44,179 bases of DNA from Plakobranchus ocellatus (lineage: Eukaryota; Mollusca; Gastropoda; Plakobranchidae). Under the pieces are notes generated by a model. That model did no database searches, was not told the origin of the DNA, and saw only the letters and a program-made list of their open reading frames with translations. The translations under genes and the position numbers were made by a program. The stretch lies in NCBI GenBank assembly GCA_019648995.1, contig BLXT01008548.1, forward strand, positions 238,630 to 282,808, given 5' to 3'. Of the stretch, positions 30,501-36,870 are shown one piece after another; position 1 is the first letter of the stretch, and every line of letters begins with the position of its first letter.

Positions 30501-32981
30501 GTAAGAAATGGGGGATTTTCAGCAAAATTGGGGGGGTCTTGGCGTACCCCTCTTACCCCCCCCCCCCCCAAAAAATTACAACTAATGAACTGCCAATGTG
30601 TTGAATTAAGTATTAACAAATCAAATCCTGATAAAATAAAATGCGATACCTCAAGCCTAAAAACAAAACAAAAAATATAAGAAACAATAGCATCCCAAAG
30701 ACTGAGCTGAAGTCCTTATCAACTGGCTTAATATGGAACAGAAATTGTTTCTTTTCAATGTAAGTCAAAATATTCTAAAACAGAGTCTACATTATGTTAG
30801 GTTGGCTTTTTTGTTGGCCTAGACTTATATCCTCAGAAATAGTTATCACATAACAAGAACTCCAAGAATGTAGAAAATCTTTATTTTCAATCAGACTTAT
30901 CCATATCTCAAGCAAATTTATAATAATAACATGGCTTTGCATGCTTTTCATCTTGCCATTCAATAACCCTCACAATATTATTGTAATACATACTGATAAA
31001 GTCACCGAGTCCTTAGCAATCTTCAGCTTCCTAAATCTCAAATAGCACATTTCTAAATTTGAAGGAAGGTCAATAGCTATTCTATATTTTCAGCTGGAAG
31101 AAAATTTAAGTCTCTTTTTTCACGCATGATTTAATCCTCAAGTGGTCCACATTGTGTGCCAGGATCTATAATTAATGATCTTCCTATAAAAGGATAGCAA
31201 ATGCATTTTAAAACTAAATAATCATATTAATAATTATAATATAATAAAAACTGGAGACTTCCTCTGGAATGACAATGTGTCTTAGGGAAAAGTTAAGATC
31301 TAGATATATGCCTATTAAAGATGTGATTAAAATGTGAAGTATCCTGAAACCTATTAACTTTTTTAAAAGAAAAAAAAAGTGTCGAATTCAAGAAAACTAG
31401 ACTTGTATCAATCCCACAATCAATCCAGATTCTCTGATTGCAAGTTAGGCCTACACCCAATAGAAGCTCATTTCCGTAAATTTCAACCACTTTTCTCAAG
31501 AGTCTATTGAAGGGCCTAAATCCTTGGCTATTTTTTAATGGGATGTACTATTTGTGTATCTATTGGTTATGATACATTTCTGGGATTTAAAAAGATCGAG
31601 TTTTCTGTTGGTGTCTTGTTTACAATGAATGATTAGTGTAACACATTTGTAACAGTTTTCTAGCAGTAAGAAAATGAAAACCGGAAGTGATAAAATTTCG
31701 GAACGTGTTTAGTTACTAAGGCTTTTATGAGAGGAAAAAAAGATATGGGATTGTAGGCAGGTCTACATACATACAATATATGTATATTCAGTAGGAGCAA
31801 AAAATCCGGAATTCCAGAAAAATCCGGAGAATGCCCATCTCTGAAACTTAATAATGAATAATCTTGCCTTCTTTTTACCTTTTGGAAAGGTCCAAGAGTC
31901 TGGATTCCTGCATATGATTTGAAATTCTCATTGACAATTTGTGTGATCATCAGCCGCGGACCATCAGGAGCATAGCTAGCCACAGATTGTACAGCCTCTG
32001 GGACCTCAATAGGACCATAGTCTAGTGGAAGGGAGGGGGAGGACAGGGGAAGAATCATAGTTTGGACATGAATAAAATTATTCAAGCCTAACCTCAAAGA
32101 AGATAAAACAATGTAGTGCCATTTTTACAGAATGGAAAATTGTAAAAAAAAGTATGACTAACGCATCCTTAAAACTGCAATGCAATCTGAAAGATTGATG
32201 GTGCCTTTTTTTCTTTTCATTATGACAAAATGAACTAAAAATGTACCATACAGCATTTAATTATAATTTCCTCATCATAGTTTTACCTATGATCATTTTC
32301 ATATGGCTTACAAATAAAGTTTATCTTAATGTCACTTAAACGCTAAAAATAAATATCCAACAAAATAAACTTTGCCTTTCACATTTAAGCTCATAAAACC
32401 ATGAAAAACAAAACATTTCTCACACTATGAGTTTACTTCTTGACTGGTCACTAAAAAAAGTGTGTTCTGTCCAAACCATGACTTAATTTAAAATATGGCT
32501 ACATAGGTGATATGGCATTCATTTTGGCATCATTTTAGTTGAACTTCAATGAACTAACACTGCTAGATACTCATCAGTTTACTATCAAATCAACATGAGC
32601 ACTCTAATAAAAGCCCTGAGCAAGTAGCTGGCATACCTGAATCCAGACATTGAGCAACTAATTGGTTAAAAAACTGACCCAAACTACATTATCTACTTTT
32701 CAATTTCTTTTTCACAGATCACACAAGAAGAGATATTTTCTTTTAACCTGAAAAAAAACTTTCTTTTTTTAATATAAAATGTTCAAACCGACAAGATTTG
32801 TGAATTGAAAGAAACAGCGAAAATTGAATGATCATTATAATGAGCTTATGAAATCAAAATTGCAGATTTTTTTTTTTGTACCTTCAGGGTTAAACACAAG
32901 TGGTGCCCTTGGAATGGGAGCTGCTGCTGACTCGGTATCCATAGGCTCATCACCTGCAGGGCATTGCTCATCTGCTTCCAT
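9702..32981 (-). CDS. SMC4: Structural maintenance of chromosomes protein 4 (condensin subunit), 27 coding exons
   Basis: SMC4 pairs with SMC2 to form the ATPase core of condensin I and II, which compacts mitotic chromosomes. I joined 27 exons; every junction has GT/AG ends and compatible phase, giving 1280 codons plus TAA (vertebrate SMC4 is about 1288). Order: acidic N-terminus; head motif [18 protein letters not shown] (exon 2); Walker A GPNGSGKS at residues 88-95; Q-loop LILQGEVEQI around residue 206; N-terminal coiled coil; hinge from about 590 (PGIHGRL) to SGAMSGGG (725-732); C-terminal coiled coil; signature LSGGEK (1170-1175); Walker B LYVMDE (1194-1199); D-loop DAALD; switch region IIISLRN. 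All catalytic motifs are intact. The FKSYAG motif, the DLGAID hinge motif and PPKKSWK before the signature favour SMC4 over SMC2, SMC1 or SMC3. The start ATG lies in CACCATGG, and an acceptor at 33014-33015 shows that the 5' UTR is spliced. The gene is convergent with the GRTP1-like gene. Confidence 0.96.
9894..11293 (-). other. SMC4 intron 26
   Basis: A 1.4-kb AT-rich intron holding the SINE at 10866-10998. No other element seen. Confidence 0.7.
10866..10998 (-). mobile_element. tRNA-derived SINE, internally deleted copy (SMC4 intron 26)
   Basis: On the minus strand it starts at the A-box-like TGGCACAATGG and lacks most of the B-box region. It keeps the GGCCTGAAAGCCTGAGATCA core and the TATATACAAAAA tail shared with the 7481 copy. 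Confidence 0.8.
11294..11477 (-). CDS. SMC4: SMC4 coding exon 26 (residues 1156-1217), signature and Walker B
   Basis: Contains [18 protein letters not shown] with the ABC signature, then [20 protein letters not shown] with the Walker B aspartate, catalytic glutamate and D-loop. All essential residues are present. Phase 2 in, phase 0 out at AAG|GTATGC. Confidence 0.98.
11478..11951 (-). other. SMC4 intron 25 with CT-rich tract
   Basis: Contains a CT-rich low-complexity tract at about 11731-11798 (plus strand). Nothing else recognised. Confidence 0.75.
11952..12061 (-). CDS. SMC4: SMC4 coding exon 25 (residues 1120-1155)
   Basis: Begins [20 protein letters not shown] and ends PFSEGIVF plus two bases, the conserved C-terminal head start of SMC4. 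Donor AG|GTAAGT. Phase 0 in, phase 2 out. Confidence 0.97.
12059..12182 (-). repeat. 34-bp imperfect tandem repeat covering the exon 25 acceptor
   Basis: Units begin at 12059, 12093, 12127 and 12161 (the last partial). Read on the minus strand, each ends in a CTCAG or TTCAG acceptor-like motif. The unit nearest the exon carries the acceptor used here (TAATTTCAG|ATAATC). Confidence 0.85.
12317..12439 (-). CDS. SMC4: SMC4 coding exon 24 (residues 1079-1119)
   Basis: Begins [20 protein letters not shown] and ends LDEFMTGFQ, matching 'EELYLQRVAELDKIT' and 'LNEFMAGF' of SMC4 as the chain re-enters the head. Acceptor GCTTGCAG, donor CAA|GTAAGA. Phase 0 in and out. Confidence 0.96.
12672..12817 (-). 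mobile_element. tRNA-derived SINE, diverged copy (SMC4 intron 23)
   Basis: On the minus strand it keeps the A-box-like TGGCACAGTGGCTACC and a CTGAGATCTGCAGGGG segment; the core and the B box are more degraded than in the 26139 copy. Same orientation as SMC4. Confidence 0.7.
13353..13541 (-). CDS. SMC4: SMC4 coding exon 23 (residues 1016-1078)
   Basis: An acidic linker ([20 protein letters not shown]) followed by [17 protein letters not shown], which matches 'HEMKPNLGAIAEYKKK' near the end of the C-terminal coiled coil. Donor AAG|GTAGCA; phase 0 in and out. Confidence 0.95.
13826..13999 (-). CDS. SMC4: SMC4 coding exon 22 (residues 958-1015)
   Basis: Coiled coil beginning [20 protein letters not shown] and ending [11 protein letters not shown], which matches the 'NSKIKYWHKEI' segment of SMC4. 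Acceptor CTCTCTCAG, donor GAG|GTTAGT. Phase 0 in and out. Confidence 0.95.
14000..14877 (-). other. SMC4 intron 21
   Basis: An 878-bp AT-rich intron with short A runs; nothing further recognised. Confidence 0.65.
14878..15022 (-). CDS. SMC4: SMC4 coding exon 21 (residues 909-957)
   Basis: Coiled coil beginning [20 protein letters not shown] and ending LLQTYEKCQ. Acceptor TTCTGTAG, donor CAG|GTATGG. Phase 2 in, phase 0 out. Confidence 0.93.
15023..15873 (-). other. SMC4 intron 20
   Basis: An 851-bp AT-rich intron; no repeat or gene recognised. Confidence 0.65.
15874..16011 (-). CDS. SMC4: SMC4 coding exon 20 (residues 863-908)
   Basis: Begins [20 protein letters not shown] and ends NNVGVKTSE; matches 'LHNTIVEINNHKLKAQQDKL' of vertebrate SMC4. 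Phase 2 in and out; donor AG|GTGAGT. Confidence 0.94.
16264..16315 (-). CDS. SMC4: SMC4 coding exon 19 (residues 846-862)
   Basis: Very short 52-nt exon encoding [18 protein letters not shown] across its junctions. It matches 'EYDAVAEKAGKVEAEVKR' of vertebrate SMC4. Acceptor ATTTCAG, donor AG|GTTTGT. Phase 1 in, phase 2 out. Confidence 0.92.
16316..17283 (-). other. SMC4 intron 18
   Basis: A 968-bp AT-rich intron; no recognisable repeat or exon. Confidence 0.65.
17284..17410 (-). CDS. SMC4: SMC4 coding exon 18 (residues 804-845)
   Basis: Coiled coil beginning [20 protein letters not shown] and ending STVEQCRA plus one base. Acceptor GTCTGCCAG, donor CTG|GTAGGG. Phase 0 in, phase 1 out. Confidence 0.88.
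17729..17839. repeat. 37-bp minisatellite, 3 copies, next to exon 17
   Basis: Units at 17729, 17766 and 17803 share GCAAAGCAGCCCATGGTCTA and differ at only a few bases. The array ends 18 bp from the exon 17 boundary. Confidence 0.95.
17858..17980 (-). CDS. SMC4: SMC4 coding exon 17 (residues 763-803)
   Basis: Coiled coil beginning [20 protein letters not shown] and ending FSMEVK. Acceptor TTTCTCAG, donor AAG|GTAATT. Phase 0 in and out. Confidence 0.88.
18211..18272. repeat. (GA)n microsatellite in SMC4 intron 16
   Basis: About 31 perfect GA dinucleotides. No coding value; the Arg-Glu frame across it is an artefact. Confidence 0.98.
18452..18561 (-). CDS. SMC4: SMC4 coding exon 16 (residues 726-762), end of hinge
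   Basis: Continues the SGAMSGGG glycine-rich hinge exit (vertebrate 'SGTMTGGG'), then GKMGSAVV and a coiled-coil start. Phase 1 in, phase 0 out at AAG|GTTGGT. The LINE lies about 100 bp upstream in the preceding intron. Confidence 0.95.
18660..19520 (-). mobile_element. 5'-truncated non-LTR retrotransposon (LINE) in SMC4 intron 15
   Basis: The insert carries the C-terminal part of a reverse transcriptase in one open frame and ends in a short (TGA)n-like tail after the stop codon. A short tail of this kind fits LINEs such as the RTE group, but clade assignment is inference. Boundaries are approximate and no clear target-site duplication was found. Same orientation as SMC4. Confidence 0.85.
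18689..19516 (-). CDS. Reverse transcriptase fragment of a LINE
   Basis: An uninterrupted frame of 275 codons. It shows the RT catalytic box [14 protein letters not shown], then [44 protein letters not shown] and a C-terminal [12 protein letters not shown]. These are typical of the palm/thumb and C-terminal domain of LINE ORF2. The endonuclease and the N-terminal RT fingers are missing, so the fragment cannot move on its own. The lack of stops or frameshifts suggests a fairly recent insertion. The ATG is arbitrary because the real start lay upstream. Confidence 0.92.
   Translation of the reverse strand: MVIILFIKIGGSNINNLRYADDTVLIAENEKDLQQLLDIVKEESEKKGLELNRKKTEVMVVSQKQELPIINIYIKGTRLKQKDQFKYLGSLISSDGRNNSEVASRIAQAKTNFQKMKTVLTNKNISIRTRRRALECYIEPILMYGCEAWTISKQTQRKLEATEMWFLRRMLRISWTAKKTNDTVLEEAHTTRLLISKIRKRQATFFGHVMRREKLENLVTTGMLEGKRSRGKQREKLIEGLTDWLKAGKSLEAIEATKDRKKWRTMIANAVKQGT
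19783..19967 (-). CDS. SMC4: SMC4 coding exon 15 (residues 664-725), hinge
   Basis: Encodes [20 protein letters not shown], then [20 protein letters not shown] and [14 protein letters not shown], closely matching the second half of the vertebrate SMC4 hinge. Phase 2 in, phase 1 out at TCTG|GTAAGT. Confidence 0.97.
19968..20508 (-). other. SMC4 intron 14 with a SINE core fragment
   Basis: 541-bp intron. Positions 20115-20137 on the plus strand match the dispersed SINE core (GGGCCTGAAAACCTGAGATC onward) in antisense orientation to the gene. The donor-proximal part is homologous to a segment in intron 10. Confidence 0.6.
20509..20711 (-). CDS. SMC4: SMC4 coding exon 14 (residues 597-663), hinge
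   Basis: Begins [20 protein letters not shown] and continues with the [19 protein letters not shown] and [14 protein letters not shown] hinge segments. The hinge mediates pairing with SMC2. The acceptor (TTTCAAG) is non-consensus before AG. Phase 0 in, phase 2 out at AC|GTGAGC. Confidence 0.95.
20712..21264 (-). other. SMC4 intron 13
   Basis: AT-rich 553-bp intron with a T run near 20958; no repeat family or gene seen. Confidence 0.65.
21265..21396 (-). CDS. SMC4: SMC4 coding exon 13 (residues 553-596), start of hinge
   Basis: Begins [20 protein letters not shown] and ends PGIHGRL, where the SMC4 hinge begins (vertebrate 'IPGIYGRLGDLGAID'). Acceptor CCCACAG, donor TTA|GTGAGT. Phase 0 in and out. 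Confidence 0.96.
21495..21570. repeat. (AG)n microsatellite in SMC4 intron 12
   Basis: About 38 perfect AG dinucleotides on the plus strand, which is CT on the SMC4 sense strand. It lies about 100 nt upstream of the exon 13 acceptor. The open frames of alternating Arg-Glu or Ser-Leu are repeat artefacts. Confidence 0.98.
21653..21898 (-). repeat. 57-bp tandem repeat spanning the exon 12 donor
   Basis: Units start at 21653, 21710 (shortened to 37 bp by a 20-bp deletion), 21747 and 21804. A final copy at 21861-21898 is the exon 12 end itself. Each full unit joins 36 bases of exon end to 21 bases of intron start. The translation repeats [19 protein letters not shown] with no stop through the two copies nearest the exon. 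Confidence 0.95.
21861..21969 (-). CDS. SMC4: SMC4 coding exon 12 (residues 516-552)
   Basis: Begins [20 protein letters not shown] and ends [13 protein letters not shown] at donor AAG|GTTAGT. It matches the 'IEGKLPQTEQELKEKEKEL' area just before the hinge in position, with low identity. The last 36 bases and the first 21 intron bases are repeated in tandem downstream, so the donor choice is ambiguous. The donor given is the first and keeps the frame into exon 13. Confidence 0.85.
21970..22575 (-). other. SMC4 intron 11
   Basis: AT-rich 606-bp intron with A/T runs; no repeat or gene seen. Confidence 0.65.
22576..22697 (-). CDS. SMC4: SMC4 coding exon 11 (residues 476-515)
   Basis: Begins [20 protein letters not shown], matching the 'AQSELDIYLSR' coiled-coil region of vertebrate SMC4. 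Acceptor TGTGTGTAG, donor AA|GTAAAC. Phase 0 in, phase 2 out. Confidence 0.94.
23255..23440 (-). pseudogene. Decayed copy of the SMC4 exon 14/intron 14 junction in intron 10
   Basis: The segment resembles 20430-20600, which holds the 3' end of exon 14 and the start of intron 14. A 31-base stretch (plus strand, from TCTGCTTGCCAAATCT) matches exon 14 at 24 of 31 positions, with all seven differences transitions. The adjacent intronic part (TAATCAC ... TTTGCATTATGTTTTTG) also aligns. Likely an old partial duplication; not coding. Confidence 0.5.
23565..23591. other. Assembly gap (27 N) flanked by C-rich sequence
   Basis: 27 N lie between CCCTCTCCCCT and a run of 18 C (23592-23609), inside SMC4 intron 10. 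It probably marks a poorly sequenced poly-C/poly-G tract. Exons 10 and 11 join in frame across it, so no exon needs to be missing. Confidence 0.98.
23779..23856 (-). CDS. SMC4: SMC4 coding exon 10 (residues 450-475)
   Basis: Short 26-codon coiled-coil exon ([20 protein letters not shown] then NGRKSK). Acceptor TTTAAAAAG has a weak pyrimidine tract; donor AAG|GTAATC. Phase 0 on both sides, so skipping it would keep the frame. Confidence 0.87.
23857..25053 (-). other. SMC4 intron 9
   Basis: AT-rich 1.2-kb intron. No repeat family or coding exon recognised. Confidence 0.65.
25054..25197 (-). CDS. SMC4: SMC4 coding exon 9 (residues 402-449)
   Basis: Begins [20 protein letters not shown] and ends MDSLKDETK. 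The 'MDSLK-E-T' segment is shared with vertebrate SMC4. Coiled coil, phase 0 in and out; acceptor TTAACAACAG. Confidence 0.94.
25639..25789 (-). CDS. SMC4: SMC4 coding exon 8 (residues 351-401)
   Basis: Coiled coil beginning [20 protein letters not shown] and ending [11 protein letters not shown]. Acceptor CTTTTTAG, donor AAG|GTTAAA. Phase 2 in, phase 0 out. Confidence 0.92.
26139..26287 (-). mobile_element. tRNA-derived SINE, best-preserved copy (SMC4 intron 7)
   Basis: Read on the minus strand it begins with a pol III A-box-like TGGCACAGTGG (26269-26279), then a B box GGTTCGAGCC (26216-26225). Next comes a conserved body related to GGCCTGAAAGCCTGAGATCA, ending GAACTGGCTGCACACAAAAA. The A-to-B spacing is tRNA-like. 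Related copies lie at 7481, 10866 and 12672. It has the same orientation as SMC4. Confidence 0.85.
26413..26553 (-). CDS. SMC4: SMC4 coding exon 7 (residues 304-350)
   Basis: Coiled coil beginning [20 protein letters not shown] and ending HNKLK plus two bases. Acceptor TTTTCCAG, donor AA|GTAATG. Phase 2 in and out. Confidence 0.9.
26554..27238 (-). other. SMC4 intron 6
   Basis: AT-rich 685-bp intron; no repeat or gene seen. Confidence 0.65.
27239..27366 (-). CDS. SMC4: SMC4 coding exon 6 (residues 262-304)
   Basis: Starts [20 protein letters not shown] and ends at KLYQKY plus two bases. Charged heptad-like coiled-coil sequence that aligns with the matching vertebrate SMC4 segment. Phase 0 in, phase 2 out; donor ACAT|GTCAGT. 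Confidence 0.92.
27858..28022 (-). CDS. SMC4: SMC4 coding exon 5 (residues 207-261)
   Basis: Begins [20 protein letters not shown] and continues [18 protein letters not shown], the conserved transition from head to coiled coil in SMC4. Phase 0 in and out; 55 codons. Confidence 0.96.
28023..28831 (-). other. SMC4 intron 4
   Basis: An 809-bp intron with a G-rich patch on the plus strand near 28087-28116 (GGGG, then a run of seven G). Nothing else recognisable. Confidence 0.65.
28832..29011 (-). CDS. SMC4: SMC4 coding exon 4 (residues 147-206), Q-loop
   Basis: Encodes [17 protein letters not shown] and [13 protein letters not shown], the N-terminal head lobe up to the Q-loop glutamine (residue 206), which contacts the nucleotide-bound Mg2+ in ABC ATPases. 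Donor CTGCAG|GTACGG. Phase 0 in and out. Confidence 0.96.
29569..29763 (-). CDS. SMC4: SMC4 coding exon 3 (residues 82-146), Walker A
   Basis: Contains [20 protein letters not shown], the P-loop that binds ATP, followed by [20 protein letters not shown], a stretch characteristic of SMC4. Phase 0 in and out; 65 codons. Confidence 0.97.
29764..31878 (-). other. SMC4 intron 2
   Basis: The largest intron, about 2.1 kb. It contains G and C runs around 30488-30572 (including a run of C ending near 30570) and otherwise AT-rich sequence. No coding or mobile-element signal is clear. Confidence 0.65.
31879..32021 (-). CDS. SMC4: SMC4 coding exon 2 (residues 34-81)
   Basis: Encodes the first strand of the ATPase head. 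The motif [17 protein letters not shown] and then LGPFQK closely match the conserved SMC4 N-terminal head. Phase 1 in, phase 0 out (CAAAAG|GTAAAA). Confidence 0.96.
32022..32881 (-). other. SMC4 intron 1
   Basis: AT-rich 860-bp intron with GTACAA donor and CCACTAG acceptor after a C/T-rich tract. No other feature seen. Confidence 0.7.
32882..32981 (-). CDS. SMC4: SMC4 coding exon 1 (residues 1-33)
   Basis: The exon starts at ATG within GTCACCATGG, a strong Kozak context, and encodes a short acidic, unstructured N-terminus ([20 protein letters not shown]) running on to PLVFNPEG. It ends in phase 1 at CCTGAAG|GTACAA. The exon extends upstream to 33013 as 5' UTR. Confidence 0.88.
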
Positions 32982-33013
32982 GGTGACCACTTGAATCAAT
33001 CAATGATCTATTT
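32982..33013 (-). other. SMC4: SMC4 5' UTR part of exon
   Basis: A minus-strand acceptor (TTTTTTTTTTTCAG|AAATAG) lies 32 nt before the ATG, so transcripts probably begin in a separate upstream exon. No in-frame ATG lies in this stretch. Confidence 0.6.
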
Positions 33014-34098
33014 CTGAAAAAAAAAAATAATGTTTTTGTTTTCTTTTTTATTATGTTTAAATATAGAGTGAAAATCAGAGAATCTGATACAATAATCACA
33101 TATATGCCACCTACAATTTTTAAACATTTCCTTTATTTGGATGAAGCTTACAATTTGAAAATTTTACAATTGATTTATCTTGCTAATATGTGATATCTGT
33201 CTAGGTGATTTCAGGCCTGTTAACTCTGTCGAGCCAGGTGCCAGGGCCACAACAACAAACATCCTTTCTTCCAATAAATGGCTGGAAATGAAAGTCAACT
33301 CTATGCCTCAATTCAAACCCTCTCCGTAACCTGAACTCTTGCTGATGTCGGATGACTGTTTTTAATAAATGTTAAACTTCTTAGCCTGAGGATTATCATA
33401 CTAAGTTTAATAAAGTATGTTTTTACATCCATGTTATGTTTATTTATAGACTGATACCTTTCTTGTGAGTCATGATGTGTTCATCAAAAGGAAATTGCTA
33501 GGCTTCTTTGCATCTTTTCCTATTTTAACACTAACTTTACCTGTCTTGAGCAAGAAACTGAAACTTATTAATGTCGCAAATTGATAGTTTTAAAGATTAA
33601 AGCTTGTAAAATTGAGGTATTTTACATTTTTCCTTTGTGAATGGGGCTGAACCCAGCATGCTATGTCTTCTTTACGTCAGAAAGTTGGTATCATAGTAAA
33701 AATATACCATTTCGGTTGTAAATGTAAACTGCCGTGACTTTTTCAAATTTTATAGCATAGAGCTATTACAAATACAATCAGTACTTGAAGCACTAACTCT
33801 TCATTTCGTCAGTAGCTAAAAATAGGCAAATAGTGTGAAAGTAAAAATTATGCCTAGATTTTCTTGATCTAGAAAAAGTGAAGCAAGGAGTGTTAGATTT
33901 TTCAAGCTTTTTGTTAAAGTTGGATTAAACAATATTCTCTCTACTGTAGGATCTGTAATCCAAGAAAATTGATAATACTCTAGAGCATTTCTTGCCAAGA
34001 CTTTTGGCTACTAGGGTATTTATCAACTTGACATTTTACAGTATATTAGTATAACTACTAAACCATAAAAAAACGGAGACACATTTTCTTTGCATCAT

Positions 34099-34188
34099 TT
34101 GACTCTATTCAACGCTCTGGCCTGTCGGAGGGCCTGAAAGCCTGAGATCACCTTGCTGTGGACTGGCTTTACCCTTGTTTGATCGTTT
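34099..34188 (+). mobile_element. Short SINE-core repeat, copy 1
   Basis: About 90 bp containing the family core GGCCTGAAAGCCTGAGATCA and GTGGACTGGC, followed by a tail TTACCCTTGTTTGATCGTTT unlike that of the intronic copies. No tRNA-like head is visible. Nearly identical to 35834-35923. Confidence 0.8.
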
Positions 34189-35415
34189 GAATCAGGGCTA
34201 GTCAATACTAAAATTCATTTCTCCAAATGGGTGTAAGATATTTTGAAGGAAATCAGTTTGTAGTGTATAATTTTTGGATAGATCTTAAAATTGTTTAGTT
34301 GACCATTATTAGCTTAGTGTGATAATTAATAATAATGCCACAGAATATCAATAAGTTCAAGTACAATTTTTTTTTAATTTTTGGAGCTGGGATCATTTCT
34401 TACATAGATTTAGACTTTTATTTTTAATAAACTGGCCATCCTGTAGATCTATCTATTCTATGGCTTTAGGCCTCCCTACTTTAACGAAAGGCCTCACAAA
34501 ATTTAAACAAAGATAAAACGATAGGCCTACATATAGTTCAGTGTGTTAAAAATTTTTTTTTAAATAAAAAAATCACCTGCACCCTGCGCACAAACAAATA
34601 ATATCAACTTTATTGTCAAAACATCAGTAGTATGTTCATGCTTAGTACATTTAGCCCCTCATTTATAATCTGATCTGCAGACAAAATCCTGCTGGTTTCA
34701 TTACAATCAATTTAACTGGGACAGGAAAATAAGTCTGGTACTAGACCTTGATAGAGTTAGGCAAGTAAATAAAGGCTTCTTCAAATGATAAGAAAAATCT
34801 TACATAATTCTTTTAAACTAACCACTTCACCCTGCCTGCATAATCTTTTAAACTAAAATCTTTTCCTTTTAGCCTCACATAACCTTCAGTCGTTTTTACT
34901 CGGTTAGTCTACTTTACAAATCCTTTAATGATTGCCTACAATGAAATTTCAAAGACATAAATATATACATTTATACCTATCTATTTTCAGCTATCAAGAA
35001 AATGAAGAGATAGATTCCATAGACTATAGGCTAGAGACCTAGTGAGCTAGGAGGCCAAGGTCTCTAATATAATAATATAAATGTAGACACTTGTTCTGAA
35101 TAGTGCCATTCAATCAAACAGGTCTGTATCTCAAAATTGATCAACTGTGATAGTTAAAATAATATTCGTTCAAAACATCTAAATCTAGACAATACAGACC
35201 TTGAATACGACTTGATTTATTAGAATTGGGGAAAAAAGACGACAGTGCCCATTGCAAAATACCTATTTGCTCTTTTTTCTGATTCCAGCACGATCTTAAT
35301 TAAAATTATAATTTTTCGTTGTTAAAAAATGTTCAATCTTACATTTTATAAACCTTACGACTAACATTAAGATAACAAATTTTCTTTTGTTTCAAAACAA
35401 CACTTCGACACAGAC

Positions 35416-35468
35416 CTGAGACTTTTTTCTTCAATTTCAGAGTTTGCGATTGCCGCTTGTTTTGGTTT
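35416..35468 (-). other. SMC4: Possible SMC4 5' UTR exon
   Basis: On the minus strand a 53-nt segment lies between an acceptor-like TTTTCCTTTAG and a donor-like CTCAG|GTCTGT. It could supply the spliced 5' UTR needed upstream of 33013. It contains no ATG. Speculative without RNA data. Confidence 0.25.
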
Positions 35469-35833
35469 CTAAAGGAAAAGTCAAAAGTGGATTATATCGA
35501 TATAAAATTTAAAGTATTTCATAACAAAATTTTCTTAAAGATGCAATTGTTATCATTGCCATATTTTGAGAACATTCGTGATGAGTGTGTCACAATTTCT
35601 TTTCTAAATCATCATTTTAATAAAGCCTAATAGTCTGACGATAAGAACAGGGATACATTTATTTATTTTATAAATTGTTTTAGCTTGCTCTTTTTTCAAT
35701 ATCAATATATCAACTATCTATGTCTCACCCCCTTCCCCCACACACCTGAAAACCACCAATTCCGGTGATTCAGATGTTCCGAAATATAATTATGTGCGCG
35801 ATGTTCACATTATAAATATTGAGAGGATTAAGG

Positions 35834-35923
35834 TTGACTCTACTCAACGCTTTGGCCTGTCGGAGGGCCTGAAAGCCTGAGATCACCTTGCTGTGGACTG
35901 GCATTACCCTTGTTTGATCGTTT
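35834..35923 (+). mobile_element. Short SINE-core repeat, copy 2
   Basis: Differs from 34099-34188 at only about three to four positions over 90 bp and has the same ends and orientation, so both copies are young or have been homogenised. Confidence 0.8.
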
Positions 35924-36264
35924 AATTCATTTATATGCTCAATTATCAATCAAGAGATTAGAGTTGATATAAAATTCTTCTTATTTCAAAAATTCAATGA
36001 TTATGAGCCATTTTGGACTCTGCTTCTCTTACCGTCCAACTTTCAAATTCATTCTGCTTACATGATGACTGTTGCCATCGCCACAAATGATGATCAATGT
36101 AAGGACTAATATCAGGTTACGCTAGAAACAATAACAAATGCACAACCAACAGCTCTAAAGATATGTTATGTTAGCAGCACCCACAAAAACAATAAAGACC
36201 ACGAGAAAAAAGCAGTGTTCATGATTCAAAACTAGGATATACAAAATACACCAATATAATATAT

Positions 36265-36870
36265 CCCATTCATCTTCACAGGGACCAACCTGGTGCAAAC
36301 CTCTGGAAACTCTCTCATTTTTTTCCTTGTAATTATACAATTTAGAAATGCAGAAATATCATACATTTCATTCATATAATAATACAGCAATATTAAAGAT
36401 TCCATTCATCTTGGCAGAGATCAATGGCACAAACTTCTAAAACGTGTCCCTTGTTTTTTTCTTTGAAATTGCATAATGCAGAAATATCACAGATTCATTC
36501 ATATACTTAATACAACAATATTATATAATCATTTCATGTAGATTTCATTCATACATAACATAGCAATATTTAAGATTCCATTCATCTTGGCAGAGACCAA
36601 CTAATATAAACTTTTAGAAATTGTCCCTGTTTTTCTTTGAAATTGCATAATGTAGAACTATCATGGATTCGTTCATATACAGAATACGACAACATTATAG
36701 AATTCATTCATCTTGGCAGATACCAACTGATACAAACCTCTTGAAATTCTCCAAGTTTTCTTTCAAATTATCTTACGCAGAAATATCATAGATTTCATAT
36801 ACCTTGGCAGTGTTCAACTGATACAAACCTGTAAAAATTATCCCAGTTTTTCTTTGTAATTATGAGTTAG
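36265..36870 (+). repeat. Degenerate satellite-like tandem repeat, about 5 units
   Basis: Units begin near 36265, 36403, 36578, 36703 and 36801 with CATTCATCTTGGCAGAGACC-like sequence, followed by TTTTCTTTGAAATTGCATAA and GCAGAAATATCA motifs. Unit lengths vary from about 100 to 175 bp. Confidence 0.85.

Larger units (their letters stand above)
33014..36264. other. Upstream side of SMC4: probable 5' UTR intron and promoter region
   Basis: AT-rich sequence with two near-identical short repeat copies (34099 and 35834) and a possible 5' UTR exon at 35416-35468. No TATA box or other promoter element can be named with confidence. Confidence 0.45.

Noticed and set aside
31660..32097. The full 145-codon minus frame as an independent protein
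   Set aside because: Only the central part (31879-32021) is exon 2 of SMC4; the ends read into introns past clear splice signals.
33203..33262. Possible further SINE copy (GGTGATTTCAGGCCTGTT)
   Set aside because: Only a short part resembles the core, too little to separate from chance.
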